Of a stretch of DNA of 64,000 nucleotides, positions 42,230 to 53,953 are shown one piece after another. Both the position numbers and the translations under genes were made by a program. Within the stretch, counting starts at the first letter, position 1, and the number at the start of each line of letters is the position of its first letter. The notes beneath the pieces were generated by a model. It had not been told where the DNA came from, did not search any database, and was given only the letters and a program-made list of their open reading frames with translations. The stretch covers positions 434,001 to 498,000 of the forward strand of contig JAGKQI010000084.1 in assembly GCA_018806915.1 (NCBI GenBank), written 5' to 3'. The DNA is from Phytophthora colocasiae (Eukaryota > Oomycota > Peronosporomycetes > Peronosporales > Peronosporaceae).

Positions 42230-42937
42230 AATGCGTTTCTTAAGTGATGAGATTTGAAGCAGTGTGTATCTTCTTGGTGTGCTCTGTGCTGCGGATAATC
42301 GAGTACTACAATTTGAAGAGGATATTTTCCATTAAAATTGAAAGAGTTTAACAAAGATTTTTCGCTTGTGGTTGATGATTTGCTTTCGAGTCGATGGCAC
42401 CCGCTCATTGCGACTTAAATTGTCTTTCGACGGACGAGCTTCACGTCATGGTCGATCGTCCATCCAAACCTTGGAGACGTATACGACGTAGGTGCTCACG
42501 ATGCAGATTCACTATCTGTTATAGGCAACTCGGTGTGGGTTTAGTACCCACCCGAAAGAGGACTTTTGAGTTAGTTGGCGGAAATTAAAGTAGCGACAAT
42601 AGAAGAAAAGAAGATCTTTTTATCGTAAATAATCAAGAAGAAGATTTCGAAAAGTGAAGAGAATTTTGCCAGTTGACATTAGAATAACTTGTTCTCCTCT
42701 CTTCTACTGTAGAGGAAATAGAGCTGCTCCACTTTATTGGGTTTTGGCCAAGTCTACTTGGATGACTCTCCATCTTTTTTATTTTTTCTGGAGAGAAATA
42801 CATAATTCTTTTCAAACTGTAGTACTCGATTATCCGCAGCACAACGGCGCGAATGAAGACAGAGAGATTCGTTCGAAGTAGTGGACACACCGAGAAGATA
42901 CGCACTGCTTCAAACCTCATCACCTAAGAAACGTATT
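42230..42937. repeat. Inverted-repeat segment, unit 4
   Basis: Arms 42230-42317 and 42811-42937. The inner 32-bp cores (42286-42317 and 42811-42842) differ at one site. The interior contains a second copy of the 3'-tail block (about 42655-42770, compare 42031-42140) and sequence related to the flank after gene copy 5. Confidence 0.75.
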
Positions 42938-42945
42938 AGGCCCCG

Positions 42946-43233
42946 TTGGCTAGGTCATTATCCTTATCGGAAGGAGATCACGCAGCTCTTACCGCATCTG
43001 GCTACCAGAAACGCACCCCCAGCACCGTGAGGGAGGCGTCACGAACCATCCCCTATTGGGAGGTCGGACATGATGATGCACTTCAAGTGATCTGGAGCAT
43101 TTGGACGGCGCGCACGCAGTGTACACTATGGATCATTCGGAACAGAGAGATATTCGACGGCGAAATCATTACACGACAGGAAGCCAGACGCAGACTCATG
43201 AAAGGCCGATTTCCAAACACAAGCTGTGATTAA
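42946..43233 (+). pseudogene. LINE-type RT 3'-end fragment, unit 4
   Basis: 95 open codons, as in unit 2, with one Cys-to-Arg change ('TARTQCTLWIIRN'). Confidence 0.45.
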
Positions 43234-43690
43234 AGGTTTAGCTTCAAGACCCGCGACACATGAACTTGGCTTCAAGGTAGCTGAATACTATGCGGTTTTC
43301 AGAGCAATTGATCCTTCCGATCGTCCGAAATCTCTACAGCAGTGGACAGTGGCATTTCACTCGGTTAGCTTCCAATGATGATCGGAAGACGCGGAGTATG
43401 GGTCATTATAAGGCAAGAATTAAAAGATATCTGCTGGATGGGGTTTCTCTAAGAACGGCAGCCGACAGCAGAAGCCGTAATGGAGACTTCGCAATTCGCG
43501 CCGTTTGGCACAAGTGGATCAAGGGACATCTCCAGCGCCTCTTTCGGAAGAGGATCTTTCTTAAATCAGTGCGAAGTCCCCCGAGTGGGTCGGATTATTA
43601 GAGATGGGGTGTCCCAGTACGCCTAGTGCGGAAGCAGCGCCGCGCCTGTTCGATTGCCACAAAGATGTAATAACTCCGCTGCAGAACATG

Positions 43691-43834
43691 GGACCCCGTG
43701 ACCCTCACGTGTATTCAAGACCAACACCAAGGCGTGGAGGGCCTGGCGACCCTCCACGATCAAAGATATCGTTGCCAAGGCACACAGGACCTGGAAATCC
43801 TCTTGTGTTCAAGATATCCTACCAAGGCGTAAGG
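43691..43834 (+). repeat. Three-copy 48-bp tandem repeat, unit 4
   Basis: Same period as units 1 and 2. The first repeat begins GPRDP through one G-to-C change. Confidence 0.75.
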
Positions 43835-45184
43835 AGTCCTCACTGAGGACACTGTGCACCCTCACGTTCAGTTATAGCTCCGTGGTGGTCTAAGAACTTA
43901 TATCCCTTCGCTTTGTCGCGGCTACCGCTGAGGCGGTGTCGTTCGACGGCAGTGAACTGGGAGGAGATTATGGATCTGGTGCGCTTGTGTCCGGCTTCTT
44001 TTTGTTCCCAGCTTTGCTCTTGGCTGGAATGGATCAGTTCTGCGCTGCGACGTCTTCTCCAAGTTCGACAAGAGAGCCAAGTTTTGTCAGCTTTGGCAAT
44101 CGGAAGGTGTCAGGACCCTTCAAGTCTCGTTCTAGACCGGGTAATACCCGACTGGTTACCGGTGCCGGCCTCCGGGACCTCTGCCCCCTGTCCCCGCGTG
44201 GCGTGAGTTAGCTGATAAGCAGCAACCGCGCTACCCATTTTCCAGGAACATAAGCTAACCCCGGACGCTCGTCCAGAAGACCCGCGTTTCCCCCAGCGCC
44301 TCAGATTCGGGCGACTTCGTCGAGGCGAGTTGACCTCGATAGGAAGGGGGGAAGAAGACTTCAAAGTTCATCAAGGAGCAAGCACTCTGTTCAACATTGC
44401 GACCCAGGTCTGGTGAGCCTGGATATGTCACGTTAGCACCAAGCACAGAGGATTTGGCGGCCCTCATGTGTCCAGTTTAGCCATGTTCAGCTTCTGGGCT
44501 CCGTAGCCCTCGCATCGTCGGATCAACCGACCACTGAGTATATTCTGGGCTTCAAGCCCCCAGCGATTTCAGGAGTGTATAGTTAGAAATTCTAACACAA
44601 ATACATGACCTCTTTCCTACTCTATCAGGTTCGAGAATTGGTTCATGATCACTTCTTGATTTGGGTTACCCATTTTCGTTTTCAGACGAAGCATTAAATA
44701 AATCTGCTGGTGTGGGTACTCTGAAATACCAAACTTCTACTCGAATTGTACGTGCATCCCACGGTTAGACGCCTTGTGGCTGTTTTTCTGAAGCACATAC
44801 CGGTGTAACATACCAAGGATAAAGGAAGTCCCAATCGGTTGGCATTATACCTAAATGGGACATGTCTATCTATCAGTCAATAGTCACATCTTCTTCTGTC
44901 AAATTCTTCGTAGAATGGTCTTTGAATAGAGGAAAACATTCAGCCAGAGTGTTGCTTCACGAACTAACATTGTTCACACGTGTTACGACCACCAAAGTGG
45001 TGGCAAAGACTATTTTTTTTTCGCATTTTCGGTTGAGTAGAGTGTTCCTGCAGAATCGATTAGTCCATCGACTTTTTGATGCACAGCGAGTAATTCGTAG
45101 TTCGAAGAACTATCGTTAGTACTAACGGAAATTCCCGATTAATAACCCGGGCACTATTTAATAGTACCCTCCCAAAATCCAAAA
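43835..45184. other. Unassigned stretch, unit 4
   Basis: Counterpart of 3080-4437 and 13855-15206. The overlapping frames at 43913-44206 and 43936-44211 remain open but are unrecognised. Confidence 0.35.
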
Positions 45185-45205
45185 GGTTACTCTGTATTGC
45201 CGAAA
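45185..45205. repeat. Single 21-bp repeat unit, unit 4
   Basis: Only one copy of the 21-bp unit precedes the transposase stop, against two in units 1 and 2. Confidence 0.85.
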
Positions 45206-45207
45206 GG

Positions 45208-45612
45208 TTACTCGTCGATCAGGGCAGTATCATCAAGAGCATCGTGCAGCTCGTCCAGATTAAAGTTTCCTACGTTCTCAGGGTCCTCGTGATCTTCGTC
45301 AGCGGCTTCCCAGCTTGTACGGAATCGCTCATCGTAGACGTCGTGCTTTTCAATATGCCAGTCCAGGTACTGTAGCTGTCTGTAAAGCCAGCAGCAGCGA
45401 CGGAGTTGATGACAGTAGTATCTGCCATGCCTTTCTTACCCACTCACAAACTACAGCTACCGACGGCATACGCGGGTTGCCGAAGCGAGTGTGCTCGACC
45501 CTATCGCTCTCCTTCCACGCAATGATCTCCATGAAGAGTAGGTTTTTGAACGTCTTGTAGATGCCAATGCCATGGGAATTCTTGACGGCATTTTGCTGAA
45601 TGTGCGTTGCTC
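45208..45612 (-). pseudogene. DDE-type transposase C-terminal fragment, unit 4
   Basis: TAA at 45208-45210. It keeps TGG after RTS ('RTSWEAADEDHEDPE'), so it is the least damaged copy, though the frame change after 'VRKAWQ' remains. Confidence 0.42.
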
Positions 45613-46237
45613 ATCTGTAGACAGTGCTAGTGAATTGCTGGCGCTGGAATGGTCACTTGTGTAGAAGGTTACTATCGGGTTCCCTCGGAGGGCACTATTC
45701 GTAGTTCGAAGAACTATTGTAGGGGGTAGTGCGGCGCGTTTGTGATCGAACGACCTTCGGGGAACCTGCAACCTTCAAACAACTTTACGACGTTACAGCA
45801 ACTTTACCGCATTTAGAACAACGTTGGAAGGAATGGGGCAAGGTACCTCTGGTAGCTACAAGCCGTGATGAGGTAACAGGAGAAGGCTGATGCCTTGTTA
45901 CGTTCCAGCAACTTTGGATTGAAATTTTCGCTGGAGACCGACAGACTACGGGCGGAGCTCTCGGTCAGGCGTGGGCCACCGTGGAGCGATTCTGATCGCT
46001 CGATACGGAGCTGCTTATAAGACATACTGCACTGGTTCATGGGGATGTTGCCTGTGACTATGTTCAATCGCATTGGAGTCGCTGTGGTCTTCGCGAAAGA
46101 AATCCCGTTGTCACCGAGTTCCGTCGATGCTGTATCGTCATGTACGAGAGTGAAGCACGCGTTCGCCTCTGTTTACCACGGAATTCGCACACTCCCGACT
46201 GTATTTGGGATCTACTGGGTGACCTTTTTTCGTCTAG

Positions 46238-46409
46238 TGCGGCTACACCGCCTTACAACAGCAACAAAAGTCAATACTTTGGCTTGAAGTGTACAGTGGA
46301 GTATCCGAAAACGCGTACAGTTGCAACCCTGCGCAACGAGGAGCAAGACGCCTACAACCACGGGGTTAGCGTGGCTGGTGGCCGGCTGATCTGCTCTACA
46401 ATGTGGTAG
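46238..46409 (+). pseudogene. Coding-like terminal exon fragment, unit 4
   Basis: 172 bp with several one-base gains and losses (near 46251, 46287 and 46330), so the frame is broken. Confidence 0.33.
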
Positions 46410-46474
46410 GATACGTATGGGCTCAGGTTTGTGAAAAAAACAATTTGACTTTCAAATAATTCAATTAAAACACA

Positions 46475-46861
46475 CTCATTGATTGAGCGAGGTCTCAATC
46501 ACGTCCAAATAATCCTCCATTTCACTGTGGCGTTTAGCTTGCGTTCTGCACGTTATCGTGGAAGTCACGAGCTACTTGAGTACTCTTAACGCATCAATAA
46601 TGAGCAAGCCGTGGTCTTCTGGGCCTGTACGACGTAAATAACTTCGACGAGACAGCTCTGAGGTAGCGCTCGACACTCCAGCAGTCTCCTCACTTTGCAA
46701 TTTTCTGCAAGACCCAAACATGCGACTATATTGGACGTGCGGTGTCTGTTTGATGCCATTACGAAGGAGTTCACACTAACTGCAGAAATACCTCAGCCCA
46801 CAAGCCATCGTCGTTAAAGCGCCACGCTTTGAAAGCGGTGTAGTTAAAGTTCTCGCAAAGC
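46475..46861 (-). pseudogene. Decayed minus-strand fragment ending MEDYLDVIETSLNQ, unit 4
   Basis: Same fragment with extra bases near 46477, 46561 and 46784 that break phase further. Confidence 0.33.
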
Positions 46862-47358
46862 TTTAGCGAGCGTCAAGGGGTTTGGGTTAAAGGTTACGGT
46901 TAGTGGTTTTCTACCAATCAGAGCTCGATGATATGATTGAAAACAAAATTGCAATAAACAAATTATTGATTGACCTGAGTCTTGGAGCCCAATTAAATAA
47001 CAATCTTATTTTCCACAACCCTGTATGGGCTTGGGGTTGCCCTTCATGTGCACAAGATAGGCGTCGTGTGGGTTCTCGTGATCTCCACTACCCCGCCAGT
47101 TCTCTCTACACGGCAATGGTGTGGATCAGTTCCCCTGGCTTTAATGTTTTTGTGGTGGCTATGACTGATGTTACGCACTCTGTTTGGTTTGCACTTGTGG
47201 CCCCTGTGATCATCCACGTGTTTGGAGGAGGAATAGATCGGAGTCTTCTCTGCCAATTGCGTCGGTCAATTTCGCTATTGGTACGGGTTTGGTGCAAGTG
47301 TCGCTCGGATACAAGCTACTGGTTTTCATTAGAGGCATCGCCAGCTTTTTGGGCTTCC

Positions 47359-47570
47359 TGTCCGCGTAAAATCTTGACATACCCAAGCTAAAGACATTAA
47401 ATCTCGATGACAGCTCGTTCACGGGTGTTTGTCTGACGGCGGGCCAAGTCAAGCTCCTGTGAAGTCTGGATACTTTTACCATTGACACTTTCGGTGACGT
47501 ATCTCCTTGTTCAGAATCCGATGATACCAGTACTACTGGTCCAGTAGCCCTTTCATCCCACCAACGATGA
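47359..47570 (+). pseudogene. LRR fragment (TKL-kinase-like), unit 4
   Basis: One T fewer near 47374 than units 1-3 shifts the first codons. The TGA after VKLL and the 'LDTFTIDTFGD' continuation are kept. Confidence 0.4.
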
Positions 47571-48520
47571 TAACTCATCTGAGCGAAGATGGCTTACACC
47601 AAGATTTCGTACGTTCACGGACCACGCGCGCTGTAAGTCAATCCATTTGCCGGTTATGTATTTCAGCTTGCTAGAATGATTTCAAAATAGCACGCACCAA
47701 TGATTTCTGGTGGACGACTCCTGCAATATATAAATAAAAAACAATTTCTTCGAACTACGCACCCCAGGCTTCAGCCTGGTACCAATTCGGGTAGAAGGTA
47801 TTATTCGTAGTTCGAAGAACTGTCGTTGGGGGTAGTGCGGCGCGTTTGTGATCGAACGACCTTCGGACAACCGCCGTCAGGTGGGGCGCCTTTGCACGAC
47901 CACTAAAGGTTCCAGCCAACGCCATATCGAGGTAAGATGCCGCCTGAAGGTACGTTTGACTGGATATGTGTTTCTGTCGATTGTATCACTAATACTGTGT
48001 TATTTCATGCGTTTAATGTTTCCATAGCTACGCCTACATGACCACTAAAGGTTCCAGCTAACGGCATATCGCTAGAAGGCCTACGTGTTAGGTAAGATGC
48101 CGCCTGAAGGTACGTTTGACTGGATGTGTGTTTATGTCGATTGTGTCACACGAAGCCCGCGTGGTCTACTAACGATAGGTGATGATCACGCCATACAAGC
48201 TCCACATCTACCGCAACTGCTGTCAAGTAGATGCCAAGCTACACGGCCAGTTGCCTTAACACGATCGAAATCGCATAACGTTTCGAAAATAGCGTGAACG
48301 ATTCCTTTCTAATTCATACACTCGTCACCACTACGCGCACGGAACGTCAAACACTTACACTTGCCAGGCATTTCTAACCGAGTAAATCAATTTTCCATTT
48401 CATTACATAAATAAAAAAATCAAGGCCGACGGGGATATTCGTCAAGGGTATAGGGCGCGTTTGGTGGAGGAACGTGTAACTTAAAACTTATAACCTTTAA
48501 GCAGTCTTACAACATTACAA

Positions 48521-48824
48521 AATAACGACGAAAAAAAAACGACGGACTTAAAAAGACGTCGTAGTCTTAGCAATGTTCATCTGACCACCTGGTGAAAAAC
48601 TCACTAAATACAAAAAAGTGGAGCATATCACTTCTTCGGTTGGTTGAAAATTATTTATAATAGTTGTAAACTTTGCTTTGCAGAATCTTGTTGGATAAAA
48701 CAGAATTTTGTAATGAACAAGAATTGGACTTTGGGACATAGATTTCAATCTTGAGCCAATAGAATACACGTCGTTTTTCTGTCGTGTAAGCTGCCCGTTC
48801 CCGGCGGATTTTTCCGTCGTTATT
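48521..48824. mobile_element. MITE-like element, unit 4
   Basis: Same terminal repeats; its minus-strand frame (48548-48835) extends to 95 codons and starts inside the adjacent hairpin. Confidence 0.5.
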
Positions 48825-48825
48825 A

Positions 48826-48887
48826 GATTTCTCAAAAGTTGCTTGAACGTGAACAGTTGTTCACGTTAAAGCAACTTTTGAGAAATC
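48826..48887. repeat. Hairpin with 30-bp arms, unit 4
   Basis: Same as 8089-8150. Confidence 0.9.
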
Positions 48888-49057
48888 GCGTCCATTGGTG
48901 GGACATTGCATCGGTTGGGCGAAGAATGGGGAGGAACACGTAAGTTCAAACTTATGCTGTAGCTACAGACCAACTACATTGAATTTGGAAATTGTTATTC
49001 TGGACCTGAAAAGGTGTAGTGTTTAAGATAAACGTGTAGCCACTGTTCTTCTTTATC

Positions 49058-49240
49058 GCGGCTTCTGACTCTCCTTCGATAATTGCGTCAAATTTGCTCT
49101 GGTCTCCCATTTACGATACCAAACAAATCCAGGTCCGTCGTGGTGACCTCAAAATTGAAACGCCGTTCGCGGAGCTCAATAAGATGAAATTTTGCTCCAG
49201 GCATGGTGAGTATATTTTTGCTCGTTTTGGGCCTCGATGA
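49058..49240 (+). pseudogene. Short coding-like fragment, unit 4
   Basis: Frame open as in unit 1, with one Asp-to-Thr-type change where 'gatgcc' is 'gatacc'. Confidence 0.3.
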
Positions 49241-49535
49241 TTCTGGTGTGGTGAATCTGAGCCCCGCTTCTAGTTATCGCGCATTTCGCCTGGTCACATC
49301 TCTTTCTGATCGGCTCAGCCAGTTGCCAGCTCAGCGCTTCTTCGGGTGACGGATCTTCACCCTACCGTAGGCTATTAGGGGTAATACGTAGCATTGACTA
49401 CCTCACAATCAGTAGGAGCGGCAGTGGCTAGTTCTACCGCTGATAACTCAACTCTTGGTGATGTTAGGGCTGTTCCCTCACTCGCATGACCTTCTGTTAG
49501 TAACGGTATCTGCTACTACTAGCGTGTCTGAGGCC

Positions 49536-49893
49536 TCATGCGCTCGACTGCTCCACATCCGCGCAGCTTGCATCCTCAATGGGAGTGGTCACATTCTCCG
49601 CCTCCAGTTACGTTGAAGGATTATCATCACGCATGTCTTGTATCTCACGCCGTGTGGCCTCGTATGCCGTGCAAATAACCGTTTCCGAGATCTCAGCGAA
49701 GGCGCTGGCCCTCGGCGGAGCGCTGAAGGTACCTTAGACTAATCGAAAGGTCCACAGCTTCCTCCACTTTGTCTCAGAGATACTACCATCACAATCGATA
49801 ATTCGCCGCATCATCGTGTCTCAAGACAGCAGCTCCCCAGTGTTCATGCGAATGGGGACAGCAGTGGGACAGCTTAATGTCATCTGGTGATAC
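49536..49893 (-). pseudogene. Decayed minus-strand fragment with three stops, unit 4
   Basis: Same phase and stops as 8799-9155. Confidence 0.35.
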
Positions 49894-50154
49894 CAGTAAC
49901 CCCTTCGTCCCGAAAAAAAAACAAATTTCTTCGAACTACCGTACGCACCCCAGGCTTCAGCCTGGTATCAAATTCCGTTACTAACTTGGTAGACCGCGGG
50001 CTTCGTGTGATCGTACGACCTTCGACCGACATTGGCATTCGAGCAACCTGAATCGGAAAAGAACGGGACAGGAGAGAATGATCGACAAAGAGAAGCGGCG
50101 GCGGCGATAGCGACGACCCGAAGGCGATGTAGCGGCCGTACGGATCCGGTTATC

Positions 50155-50900
50155 GGCAAGAAGGGCGATGGCGACGGCAACGGCGACGACCTGAAGTCCA
50201 AGGAGGGCGACAAGGTGGAGACCCCGTACAATGGCTAGGGCAAATTCTACCCGGGCGTGACCTGGTGCTGCCGCCTGAACGGCACTTACAACGTCGCCTG
50301 CGATGATTTCCTCTTCGGATTAGCCACAGCTTCGTACCAAGTCGAAGGTGCAGTGAAAGAGGGAGGACGAACACCCAGTATCTGGGACCAATTCTGTCGT
50401 GAACGTCCTGGAGTGAAATGCGCTAATGTGGCAGACGATTTCTACCACCGATACAAGGATGATATCCAATTGATGACGGGACTCCAGACCTTTCGCTTCT
50501 CCATTTCTTGGTCACGTGCCCTGAATTGGGACCCAGCACTACATGGGATGCGTCCGAACCCCGAGGGTATCGCGTTCTACCACTCACTCATTGACGATTT
50601 GAACTCGAACGGGATTGAACCGATTCTGACGTTGTAACATTGTGGATCTACACACTGAGCTTTCACCCCAAGGATGGCTTAATCCGGATATTATCCAGCA
50701 CTATGCGGAGTTCGCAACGCTGATGTTTCACGAGTACGGGAGCAAGGTGAATCTCTGGACGACGTTCAATGAACCTTTGTCATTTACCTCTGGCTTCGAC
50801 GATGGCGAGAAGGGCGACGGCGGCGACGAGAGGACGACCTGAGGGCGAAGAAGTCCAAGGAGGCAATAAGGTGGAGACTCCAGTACAATCTTTATTTCTT
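50155..50900 (+). pseudogene. Tudor-like / GH1 / Tudor-like chimeric pseudogene, unit 4
   Basis: Frame open 50257-50637 (126 codons) to the shared TAA. DD pair at 50302-50307, TFNEP at 50762-50776, right junction at 50798-50803. One inserted G near 50830 breaks the right Tudor-like repeat. Confidence 0.65.
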
Positions 50901-51303
50901 CCACAAAAAACACGCATCAACGCTTCGAACTACGGCCCCAGGCTTCAGCCTGGTACCCAATAGTGGGGGTTGTAAGAGCTATCCGAATCAGGTGATACCC
51001 GCTGTTCATCAGTTCCAACAAAACGTTTTTCACTCGTACAGAATCCTAATAATTGGTCTCCTGTTCCATAATCGGCCAGTCAAGATATGTGCGCTGGCTG
51101 AATCCACAGCATTCACAAGGCTATTGACGAGTTGATTAAACGACGGATAATAATCTCTTGTTTACAGAAACACAAAATACCAACCACGGGTTTAATTCCA
51201 TCCATCTAGGACATAGGATTTACGTTTTGTGACTGAAGTCCGTTTTGATGCCTTTGAGTCCGGACATTCTCCACTGGACTTCATTCCCAAATTTACGGTG
51301 TCC

Positions 51304-53219
51304 ATGGCGACGGATTGGACTTTCCTGAAACCTTGGCTTAATGCCTTACAGCCTAGTTTGATGGATTTCCAAAGCCGACGACAATACGTACGATTTAGTT
51401 GGCCTCGTGTGCCATGCTCACAACACAACCGTGTCATCAATTTTAGGTTGGTCGATGGAGATACACAAAATGTGAATCGATTGAAAATGGTTCGAGAAGC
51501 AATCGTGCTATTCACAGTCCTTGCGCTAGTGAATAATAAGGCATTCTTGGACCAATTTCCGCCGAGTTTACCGCCACACCATGCGCGTAAATGCTATCCA
51601 TTTTGGGTGGCGCATGTTTACGGATCTGCTACCGTTCAACAGCTCGTTTGGGGCCAATTTTGTGCAGATTCAGATCCCTCACCGCAGTTTCAACAGGCGA
51701 TGCAGAAGGTGAAGGCAATGGGACTGGAAAATATGAGCGAAGACAAGACGTATCTGTCCAGTTGCGCCAGTATGTGTTGGGAGAGCAGCCTCGACGGCGT
51801 TAACGTATACGCGAATCTGAAGGTCAACACAAGTGATATATTTGATACTGGTCTGCAAAGATTGTTTATTGCGGCGGTTCCTTTAGTTGTGCTGCTAGAC
51901 CGCACTACTCTGCGTGATGAAGGGCAGAGCCAAAGTGTCGTTGCTACGGAACAAGTGCCAGTGGATATCGAAATTGACTTTCAAATTTGTGATTTAACTA
52001 TGAGTTATTCTCGAAATTTGGCGGCAAGTTTGCCATGGAAAAAGGTAAACCCTCTCGAAATCTCTGTTACATTCGACATCACGAGTAACGATGGACTACC
52101 ACAAGACACGATAAACACTAGAATTCTACTGAACCAGTTCCTCACGTGTCTCCGTCTGAATGGTTGCACTATTAAAATGTATTGTAGGAAAGGTTTCGAA
52201 AGCATTTTTCCTGCGATTGGTTCCGCTGTTGCAGCGTATTCTGACGTATCGCCACTCAAGTTCAACATTACGCTTACGGCTTCTGAGTTGTGGCCATGGC
52301 TTTTGTACACTATCAGCTGCTGTTCTACTGCTACACTTTGGGATGTGACTTTGACACAAGCCAATCTATTGAGTATTGCGGATGTTGTCCGATGCAATTA
52401 TCCTCTTACGGGGCGGGAGGAACTTCAGCCAAGGACTTACAATACTTGTGAATTCGGATTTGTGGATATTGCCGAAGGCATAACTGTATGGCCAATCGAT
52501 GCTGTAGGTGGCGGAACCTCTGCGTTTGTGATGCCGAGTTCTACCCGCTGTCGAGCCTGGTTCAAGGGGGGAGATCAGGTGGAAGTTGTCGTTCCAGGCT
52601 TCGGTCGTTGTGGAACTAGAGTTGGAAATGGCGTTTCCGAGGTTTCTCGAGATTTGGTGGAGCAGAACGTGGCTTTGGGTCAACTGATTCCGTTTCTTTG
52701 GCGGTTGATTTGCTAAAGTTGGTTGGTCGAAATCTTCGCTCATTAACAATGGATGCATCGATTTACAGCACTCTTGATCTCAGTGTCTTGTCTGGAATAT
52801 GCCCGAACCTCCAATATCTGAAAACCTGTAATTTCGCTGTAGTTGTCACGACTCACAATGAATCGCTGGGTCGGTGGCCAATCGCGGAGTTGACAGTCGG
52901 AAATAATCCGAAATTGTCGGATTTCACCTTGTGTCTACGGAATCGCAGCCTCCGGATAGCTCGAGAGCTAACTCTGCTCTGCTTCTATGGTGTGCATTGT
53001 GAAGAGAGGGAAATCCAAGAGTTTACTTCGCACGATGGAGATTTTCTCTGTGTTACGAAGGAGAAATTTCCGATTCAGTCGAAAGCTGCATTGATCAGCG
53101 TTATTAACTACGTGCACTACTCGAACCCGATTCATCGAGTACCTGCTGATGTTTTATGTCTAATTTTTGTTTTCGCTTCGACCCCTGCCCCACGATCAGT
53201 GCGTGTTAGACGAGGATGA
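51304..53219 (+). pseudogene. LRR-like oomycete-type protein, copy 5 (frameshifted, diverged)
   Basis: The ATG at 51304 opens a frame to 52716. A deletion of about 28 bp near 52671 (after 'VEQNV') shifts the frame; the true C-terminal half continues at 52698-53219 and ends 'VPADVLCLIFVFASTPAPRS' then VRVRRG. The middle is a mosaic: it has 'GLPQDTINT' like units 1/2, then 'AYSDVSPLKFNITLTASEL' like units 3/4, then 'PLTGREELQPRTYN' like units 1/2. The C-terminus differs from copies 1-4, which end KLFC. Confidence 0.75.
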
Positions 53220-53953
53220 TAGTGTAGAAGGAGAAGTCGTGTGATGAAATTTCACAAGACTGGTGATTCTGCTTTTGTTTTTCCATTAGAGTTTAACAAA
53301 GGTTTTTCGCTTGTGATAGTGAATCATATTTCCGTCTTCCTATATTTCGCTCGATAACGATGAATTGTTTTTCAAGTGCATTTGATGGCACCCGATCATT
53401 GCGACTTAAATCGTCTTTCGACGGACGCGCAGCACGTCATGGTCCATCGAAACCCTGGAGACGTATAGGACGTATGAACTCTCGATGCAGATTTACTATC
53501 TATTATAGGTAACTCAGTGTAGTCATATTTCTTTTGGTTCACAAAACCTACGGCTGCGTGTGGGTCTAGTACCCACCGGAAAGACGACGTTTGAGTTAGT
53601 TGGCGGAAAATAAAGCTGCTGCGGATAGCGACTATAGACGAAAAGAACATCCTTTTATCAGATGTTAGCGTAAATAAACAAAGAAGAAGATTTCGGAGAG
53701 TGAATAGAATTTTGACATTAGAATAACTCGTTCTCCTCTCTTCTACTGTAGACGAAATAGAGCTGCTCCACTTTATTGGGTTTTGACCAGGAGAGAAAGG
53801 CATAATTCGCTTCAAATTGTAGTAATCGATTATCCGCAACAGATCACACGAATAAGATACACACTGCTTCAAATCTCATCACTTAAGAAACGCATTGGGA
53901 ACTGTATTTCTCTTTCATTATCTGGCTTCGAACGCTAACAGATCTTTTAGCTG
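53220..53953. other. Right flank of the array
   Basis: No gene is seen. 53280-53800 is related to the interior of the inverted-repeat segment in units 3/4, at lower identity. 53850-53930 is the reverse complement of the sequence that follows the gene at about 42205-42275. The LINE, transposase and later parts of the unit are missing, so the array ends here and E2 follows. Confidence 0.6.

Larger units (their letters stand above)
40221..51499 (+). repeat. Tandem unit 4
   Basis: 11,279 bp from anchor to anchor. It is the longest unit because it holds the inverted-repeat segment and lacks the deletions of unit 3. Many one-base indels cluster between 46230 and 47380. Confidence 0.95.
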
